A stretch of DNA of 12,572 bases, from NCBI GenBank assembly GCA_902773035.1, contig CACYDB010000177.1, positions 1 to 12,572 of the forward strand. Direction: 5' to 3'. Positions 1 through 3,390 of this stretch are shown here, piece after piece (positions within the stretch are counted from its first letter, which is position 1; the number at the start of each line of letters is the position of its first letter). Below the pieces are notes generated by a model that saw only the letters and a list, made by a program, of their open reading frames with translations, did not search any database and was not told the origin of the DNA. The translations under genes and the position numbers were made by a program. The DNA is from an uncultured Ruminococcus sp. GTDB lineage: Bacteria > Bacillota > Clostridia > Oscillospirales > Acutalibacteraceae.

Positions 1-79
1 CATATATGCTCCGCTCAGGTTATTGTTGATTTTGAGAAGTCAGATTATTATAAATCTTACACATTAACGTGTGTAGGAC

Positions 80-224
80 GGTTATCTCTAATAGAAGTTA
101 ACCATTGGGATACTAAGGCTTCCTCTATTTCTAACCTGTCTGCGAGAATAGGAAGGTTATTTCCTAATAAGAGTTAACCATCGGGATACTAAGTTTTCCT
201 CTATATACAACCTATCTGCCCGAA
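80..224. repeat. Two tandem ~75-bp imperfect repeats downstream of yebC
   Basis: Copy 1 begins at 80 and copy 2 at 155, both with GGTTAT. They align over about 70 bp with roughly 80% identity by eye and one gap. The best-kept core is GTTAACCA-T-(T/C)-GGGATACTAAG (from 97 and from 173), followed by TTCCTCTAT and AACCT(G/A)TCTGC. Each copy contains a GGTTA...TAACC inverted repeat (80-103 and 155-179). Copy 2 ends at the yebC stop codon, so on the minus strand the pair would form the yebC 3' untranslated region. No T-tract follows either hairpin, so they are not recognisable intrinsic terminators. I do not recognise the family. A locally duplicated spacer or members of a genome-wide repeat are both possible. 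Confidence 0.7.
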
Positions 225-956
225 CTAAAATTCCCAGTTGTGCCAAACGTTCTGGATGTCGTCGTTATCCTCGAACATATCGAGCATTTTCTGCATCTGT
301 TCTCTGGTTTCCTCGTCGTCAAGCTTTGTGTATGTGTTAGGCACCATTTCGACCTCGGCTGAGGCGAACTCGTAGCCCTTGGCGGCTAAATCGTCGCGTA
401 CCGCTGAGAAGTCGGAGGGATCTGTGTAGATTGTGAAGATATCCTCGTCAGCCTCAAAGTCAGCGGCGCCTGCTTCGAGAGCCTCTTCCATTACTGTGTC
501 CTCGTCCTTTTCGAGCTCCTCGCGCTCGATTACAAGAACGCCTTTCTGCTCGAACATAAAGGTTACGCAGCCCTGAGTTCCCATATTGCCGCCGAATTTG
601 TCAAAGTAATGTCTTACCTCGCCTGCTGTACGATTGCGGTTGTCTGTCAGCGCTTCAACGATTACGGCAACTCCGCAGGGACCGTAGCCCTCGTAGGTGA
701 CAGCCTCATAGTTGTTTGAGCCGCCGTCGCCCGCTGCCTTTTTGATGATGCGGTCGATGTTGTCGTTGGGAACGTTAGCCGCTTTAGCCTTAGCGATTAC
801 GTCGCGGAGCTTTGAGTTAACGTTGGGATCGGCGCTGCCGCCCTCTTTAACCGCAACAAGAAGCTCACGTCCGATTTTTGTAAAGACCTTGGCGCGCGCG
901 GCGTCATTCTTGCCTTTTTTCTGCTTGATTGTACTCCATTTATTATGTCCTGACAT
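225..956 (-). CDS. yebC: YebC/PmpR (TACO1) family protein
   Basis: This 243-residue cytoplasmic protein has the full length usual for the YebC family. The N-terminus carries the family signature MSGHNKWSTIKQKKGKNDA, followed by a helical region (KVFTKIGRELLVAVKEGG) and the conserved NDNIDRIIKKA and YEGYGPCGVAVIVEALTDNRNRTA segments. The C-terminal half is rich in Asp and Glu, as is common. Members have been described as transcriptional regulators (PmpR, YebC) and, more recently, as ribosome-associated factors that help translate difficult proline-containing stretches; mitochondrial TACO1 acts in translation. Which role applies here cannot be read from the sequence. The start at 954-956 is supported by AAGGGTGA just upstream on the minus strand (around 960-968). 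The gene is transcribed divergently from the yicC operon and has its own promoter. Family assignment is firm; function is less so. Confidence 0.97.
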   Translation of the reverse strand: MSGHNKWSTIKQKKGKNDAARAKVFTKIGRELLVAVKEGGSADPNVNSKLRDVIAKAKAANVPNDNIDRIIKKAAGDGGSNNYEAVTYEGYGPCGVAVIVEALTDNRNRTAGEVRHYFDKFGGNMGTQGCVTFMFEQKGVLVIEREELEKDEDTVMEEALEAGAADFEADEDIFTIYTDPSDFSAVRDDLAAKGYEFASAEVEMVPNTYTKLDDEETREQMQKMLDMFEDNDDIQNVWHNWEF

Positions 957-990
957 AATATCACCCTTTTTAATATTTTTTCAACTACAA

Positions 991-1019
991 ATTATAGCAT
1001 AACAGTACGTAAATTGCAA
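991..1019 (-). promoter_or_regulatory. Sigma-A-type promoter for yebC
   Basis: Read on the minus strand, TTGCAA (1014-1019) is followed by a 17-bp spacer and a perfect TATAAT (991-996). This lies about 35 bp upstream of the yebC start codon. The geometry matches the consensus housekeeping promoter. No operator-like dyad overlaps it. Confidence 0.75.
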
Positions 1020-1033
1020 GGGGAGAGCAAAAG

Positions 1034-1059
1034 GTTACAAAATAGTTACAAAACTATTT
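1034..1059. promoter_or_regulatory. Operator-like dyad and direct repeat over the -35
   Basis: AAATAGTT (1040-1047) and AACTATTT (1052-1059) form a perfect 8-bp inverted repeat around a 4-base centre, and the -35 hexamer sits inside it. The nonamer GTTACAAAA also occurs twice in direct orientation (1034-1042 and 1045-1053), with an 11-bp period close to one helical turn. Placement over the -35 is what a transcription-factor site would show. The binding protein is unknown. RemA, encoded in this operon and known to bind repeated sites near promoters in Bacillus, is one candidate by inference only. Confidence 0.4.
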
Positions 1060-1075
1060 ACATATACATTATATA
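1046..1075 (+). promoter_or_regulatory. Probable promoter of the yicC-remA-gmk operon
   Basis: A -35-like TTACAA (1046-1051) is followed by an 18-bp spacer and TATATA (1070-1075). TATAGT at 1072-1077 is an alternative -10 with a longer spacer. It lies about 48 bp upstream of the yicC ATG and is the only convincing promoter I see for the plus-strand run. A good ribosome-binding site, AAGGAAAGG (1104-1112), precedes the ATG at 1123. Confidence 0.5.
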
Positions 1076-1122
1076 GTGGTAAGATATTCACAGTAAAGTA
1101 AGTAAGGAAAGGACTGTTAAAT

Positions 1123-2001
1123 ATGATAAACTCAATGACGGGCTTCGGACGCTTTGAGGGCGCGGTAAACGGCCGCTCGATCACGCTTGAAATCAAAAGC
1201 GTGAATCACCGCTATACCGAGTTCAGCTGTCGTCTTACGCGCGGCTACAGCTTCCTTGAGGAAAAGCTTAAAAGCTACATAACCTCAAAGGTCAAGCGCG
1301 GCAAGATCGATATGTTCGTATCGATCTCAGAGCCCGAGGATACGCCTACCGACGTTGTTATAAATCATAACCTCGCCCAAGGCTATATCAACGCTCTCAG
1401 AGAGCTTGAGGAAAAGTACGGTATAAAGAACACCGTAAATACCGTCGACGTCGGCAAGTATCCCGACGTGCTCACGGTCAATAAGGCTCCCGAGGACGAG
1501 GAAAAGGTATGGGCTGACGTTCAGACAGCCGTTGACTCCGCGCTGGAGGGCTTTCTGGCTATGCGCTCGGCTGAGGGTGAAAGGCTCAAGGCTGACGTTC
1601 TCTCTCGCGCGAAGACTATTATGGCTCTTGTCGCGGAGATCGAGGAGCGCTCACCCGTGACGGTGGAGGATTACAAAGCGCGCCTTAAAGAGAAGATCGA
1701 GGAATTTCTCGGTTCGGGCGAGTATGACGAGCAGAGGATCATCACCGAGGTCGCGATCTTTGCCGACAAGGTTGCCGTTGACGAGGAAACCGTTAGACTG
1801 AGAAGTCATTTTGAACAGCTCAACACCTATCTCAACGCTGACGAGCCTGTCGGAAGAAGTATAGACTTTCTCATTCAGGAGATGAACCGCGAGGCGAATA
1901 CTATCGGCTCCAAGGTCAAGGACGCCGAGATCGCTCAGAAGGTTGTCAGGATCAAGAACGAGATCGAGAAAATCCGCGAGCAGATTCAGAATATTGAGTA
2001 A
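1123..2001 (+). CDS. yicC: YicC/YloC family endoribonuclease
   Basis: This 292-residue protein matches the family length. It opens with the diagnostic INSMTGFGRFEG and the ITLEIKSVNHRYTEFSCRL block of the N-terminal YicC domain. It closes with the C-terminal DUF1732-type block (ERIITEVA-like EQRIITEVAIFADKVAVDEE, then LIQEMNREANTIGSK and a basic-acidic coiled helix). Escherichia coli YicC and relatives are reported as endoribonucleases involved in small-RNA or mRNA turnover; this is family knowledge, not visible here. In Firmicutes the gene (yloC) heads the same operon with remA and gmk, as it does here. It is preceded by a good ribosome-binding site (AAGGAAAGG) and the putative operon promoter. 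The stop is 9 bp from the next start. Confidence 0.96.
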   Translation: MINSMTGFGRFEGAVNGRSITLEIKSVNHRYTEFSCRLTRGYSFLEEKLKSYITSKVKRGKIDMFVSISEPEDTPTDVVINHNLAQGYINALRELEEKYGIKNTVNTVDVGKYPDVLTVNKAPEDEEKVWADVQTAVDSALEGFLAMRSAEGERLKADVLSRAKTIMALVAEIEERSPVTVEDYKARLKEKIEEFLGSGEYDEQRIITEVAIFADKVAVDEETVRLRSHFEQLNTYLNADEPVGRSIDFLIQEMNREANTIGSKVKDAEIAQKVVRIKNEIEKIREQIQNIE

Positions 2002-2010
2002 GAGGGATTT

Positions 2011-2247
2011 ATGAAGCTAATTAATATCGGTTACGGCAATATGGTTTCTTCCGAAAAGATTGTTGCGGTAGTGTCTCCCGAGGCGGCTCCCGTCAAGCGT
2101 ATCGTTCAGGAGGCTAAGGCGAAGAATCTCGCCGTTGACGCTACCTGCGGCAGAAAATGTAAGGCTGTAATTGTCACCGACAGCGATCACGTCGTACTCT
2201 CGGCGCTTTCGCCCGAGGCTATCGGCAGCAGAACTGAGGAGGGTTAA
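2011..2247 (+). CDS. remA: RemA/DUF370 DNA-binding regulator
   Basis: The 78-residue product matches Bacillus subtilis RemA (YlzA) almost from end to end: LINIGYGNMVSSEKIVAVVSPE, APVKRIVQEAK, VDATCGRK and SDHVVLSALSPE. In B. subtilis RemA is an oligomeric DNA-binding activator of biofilm matrix genes and osmoprotection. Homologues occur in Clostridia that make no such matrix, so the target genes here are unknown. Arginines that I recall as important for DNA contact in B. subtilis (R18, R50, R51) correspond to K16, R48 and K49, so charge is kept but two are lysine. AGAGGGA lies 4-9 bp before the ATG. It sits between yicC and gmk, the standard position, and is 3 bp from gmk. Confidence 0.95.
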   Translation: MKLINIGYGNMVSSEKIVAVVSPEAAPVKRIVQEAKAKNLAVDATCGRKCKAVIVTDSDHVVLSALSPEAIGSRTEEG

Positions 2248-2250
2248 GCT

Positions 2251-2808
2251 ATGAAAAGAGGTAAGCTTGTTGTTTACACAGGCTATTCGGGCGTAGGAAA
2301 GGGAACGATCATGAAGGTTCTCAGAGAGCTTGACGACAGTATTAAGCTTTCGGTTTCCTGCACAACCCGCGCTCCGCGTCCCGAGGACGTCGAGGGAGTC
2401 AGCTACTTCTTTGTCACTCAGGATAAGTTTAAGGAGCTTATCAATGAAAACGCTTTTCTCGAGTACGCGGTTTTCTGCGATAACTATTACGGCACTCCCG
2501 AAAAGGCTGTTGACGAGATGCTCGAGCAGGGCTATAATGTTTTCCTTGAAATCGAGGTCCAGGGCGGCTTGCAGGTTATGGACAAGCGTCCCGACTGCGT
2601 GAGTATTTTTATTACTCCGCCGTCGTTTGAGGAGCTTGAAAAAAGACTGCGCGGCAGAGGTACCGAGGATGAGGAAACTATCCAAAAGCGCCTCGCCAGA
2701 GCTCTGGAGGAAAAGGAGTACGAAAAATATTACGAGCATAAGGTTCTCAATGATGAAGCTGAGAGAGCGGCTCGTGAGATTATAGAAATTATCCATAGGG
2801 ATGAATAG
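2251..2808 (+). CDS. gmk: Guanylate kinase
   Basis: This cytoplasmic enzyme phosphorylates GMP to GDP with ATP, an essential step of GTP and dGTP synthesis. The P-loop is GYSGVGKGT (residues 11-19). The GMP-binding elements are visible: SCTTRAPRPEDVEGVSYFF, FLEYAVFCDNYYGTP and FLEIEVQGGLQV, then IFITPPSFEELEKRLRGRGT and a lid/C-terminal helix with VLND. At 185 residues it is a little shorter than many homologues because the basic C-terminal tail is missing. The residue after the first P-loop Gly is Tyr where most guanylate kinases have Pro (GPSGVGKG). GAGGAGGG (about 2236-2243) is a strong ribosome-binding site that overlaps the end of remA. The stop codon lies within 2 bases of the most likely pspC start. 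Confidence 0.97.
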   Translation: MKRGKLVVYTGYSGVGKGTIMKVLRELDDSIKLSVSCTTRAPRPEDVEGVSYFFVTQDKFKELINENAFLEYAVFCDNYYGTPEKAVDEMLEQGYNVFLEIEVQGGLQVMDKRPDCVSIFITPPSFEELEKRLRGRGTEDEETIQKRLARALEEKEYEKYYEHKVLNDEAERAAREIIEIIHRDE

Positions 2809-2809
2809 T

Positions 2810-3007
2810 ATGAATAACAAGAGATTTTACAAACTCGAAGAAGGCAAGATGATTGCCGGAGTATGCGGCGGAGTCGCCGAATACTTTAACGTTGATCCCA
2901 CCATAATCCGTGTAGCATGGGCGCTCCTCGCGCTCGGCTGCGGTACGGGACTTATATTGTATATCATCTGCGCGATTGTATTTCCGCGCAAAAGTGAAGT
3001 TATTTAA
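2810..3007 (+). CDS. Small PspC-domain membrane protein
   Basis: This 65-residue protein consists of one PspC domain. It has a basic start (NNKRFYKLEEGK), the hallmark MIAGVCGGVAEYFNVDPTIIR (residues 14-34), one transmembrane segment (about 33-58, VAWALLALGCGTGLILYIICAIVF) and a short charged tail. PspC domains were first described in the phage-shock envelope stress response. Stand-alone copies are common in Firmicutes and their role is mostly unknown. I place the start at 2810 rather than the in-frame ATG at 2801, because AGGGATGA lies at suitable distance from 2810 and the longer form would overlap gmk. It is not part of the usual yicC-gmk-rpoZ order, so it appears to be a lineage-specific insertion. 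Its TAA overlaps the ribosome-binding site of a possible small ORF. Confidence 0.88.
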   Translation: MNNKRFYKLEEGKMIAGVCGGVAEYFNVDPTIIRVAWALLALGCGTGLILYIICAIVFPRKSEVI

Positions 3008-3012
3008 AAGGA

Positions 3013-3040
3013 GTTTTAGTGTGAAAATTCACACTAAAAC
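3013..3040. repeat. Perfect 13-bp inverted repeat (hairpin A)
   Basis: GTTTTAGTGTGAA (3013-3025) is the exact reverse complement of TTCACACTAAAAC (3028-3040), with AA between the arms. It begins 6 bp after the pspC stop. No U-tract follows on either strand, so it does not look like an intrinsic terminator. The left arm overlaps the spacing region and GTG start of a possible small ORF, so folding could hide that start. Confidence 0.8.
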
Positions 3041-3089
3041 AAAATTTATGTTGTCCGCTCAGTTTGCCGCAAGCGGCAACGAGCGATGA
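3021..3089 (+). CDS. Possible 22-residue leader peptide
   Basis: A GTG codon at 3021 follows AAAAGGAG (3006-3013) with a 7-base gap, which is near-ideal ribosome-binding geometry and better than that of rpoZ. The frame encodes 22 residues: M(V)KIHTKTKF, then MLSAQFAASGNER, and stops at TGA 3087-3089. The peptide is basic and Ser/Ala-containing, with no signal peptide or membrane segment, and I do not recognise it. The frame runs through hairpins A and B and ends just before hairpin C, which pairs with the rpoZ ribosome-binding site. That layout resembles translational attenuators. Alternatively the frame is a chance ORF in a palindromic repeat, which is a serious possibility at this length. 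Confidence 0.3.
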   Translation: MKIHTKTKFMLSAQFAASGNER

Positions 3090-3094
3090 CATAA
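3046..3094 (+). repeat. Long imperfect hairpin (hairpin B)
   Basis: The arms pair in three blocks. The base 3046-3055 pairs with 3085-3094 (10 pairs, two of them G-U on the plus-strand RNA). After a bulged C3056, GCTC 3057-3060 pairs with GAGC 3081-3084. After a small internal loop, TTGCCGC 3064-3070 pairs with GCGGCAA 3073-3079 across two bases. That makes 21 pairs in 49 bases. The G-U pairs would be A-C mismatches in minus-strand RNA, so plus-strand RNA folds better. REP-like palindromes have this shape. I do not recognise the family. Confidence 0.7.
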
Positions 3095-3180
3095 TCACCA
3101 CTTTACGCCTTATCCGCCCACGATAAGGCTGTAGAGAAAATTTAAATTATAAGGTGTGGGCGGAAAGGCTATGGTGATTA
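3092..3180 (+). promoter_or_regulatory. Long inverted repeat pairing with the rpoZ RBS (hairpin C)
   Basis: TAATCACCA (3092-3100) is the exact complement of TGGTGATTA (3172-3180). GCCTT (3107-3111) pairs with AAGGC (3165-3169), and TCCGCCCAC (3113-3121) pairs with GTGGGCGGA (3156-3164). That is 23 pairs around a 34-base AT-rich loop. GGTGA (3173-3177), the only plausible ribosome-binding site for rpoZ, six bases before its ATG, lies inside the right arm, so this fold would hide it. A competing local hairpin uses the same left-arm bases: GCCTTATC (3107-3114) with GATAAGGC (3122-3129). Regulation is inferred; the pairing itself is directly visible. Confidence 0.55.
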
Positions 3181-3183
3181 GTA

Positions 3184-3390
3184 ATGAAAAAAGTAAATGT
3201 TGATGATTTATTCGAGGGTAAGGCAAGCCGCTACGCGCTTGTTATCGGCGTAGCTAAGCGAGCAAGACAGATTACTCAGGATTTTGCGGACCGCGAGGTT
3301 ATTACAGACGATAAGTCCGTTCTGCTCGCTATTGACGAGATCAAGGATCACAAGATAGGTATTCTCGAGCCCGAAGATGTCGACCTGTAG
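3184..3390 (+). CDS. rpoZ: RNA polymerase omega subunit
   Basis: The 68-residue protein has the length usual for Firmicutes omega. It carries the conserved block ASRYALVIGVAKRARQI (residues 14-30) and a Leu/Ile-rich helix with DDKSVLLAIDEI (about 42-53), then the short IGILEPED tail. Omega binds the beta-prime subunit and aids assembly and stability of RNA polymerase. The predicted ribosome-binding site is GGTGA at 3173-3177, embedded in a long inverted repeat, so its translation may depend on RNA folding. The last 14 bp overlap priA. In B. subtilis rpoZ also follows gmk, but is followed by coaBC, which is missing here. Confidence 0.95.
   Translation: MKKVNVDDLFEGKASRYALVIGVAKRARQITQDFADREVITDDKSVLLAIDEIKDHKIGILEPEDVDL

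Noticed and set aside
59..74. ACACA...TGTGT hairpin as yebC terminator
   Set aside because: The stem is only five pairs and has no T-tract on the minus strand.
18..79. Third copy of the tandem repeat at the left edge
   Set aside because: Only the GGTTAT start is shared; the conserved GGGATACTAAG core is absent.
80..224. Tandem units as a minimal CRISPR array
   Set aside because: The two ~70-bp units match along their whole length and abut with no unique spacers, and no cas gene is nearby.
712..1002. 96-codon plus-strand frame opposite the yebC start
   Set aside because: It is a shadow of yebC that runs through the divergent promoter region and shows no ribosome-binding site or family features.
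2801..2809. Upstream ATG at 2801 as the pspC start
   Set aside because: It overlaps gmk and lacks a properly spaced ribosome-binding site, whereas 2810 has AGGGATGA and begins closer to the PspC domain.
2017..2820. 267-codon open frame on the minus strand opposite remA and gmk
   Set aside because: It is fully antisense to two clearly conserved genes, has no recognisable domain, and arises from their codon bias.
3013..3040. Hairpin A as a rho-independent terminator after pspC
   Set aside because: The stem is AT-rich and no run of T follows it on either strand, so the terminator pattern is not met.
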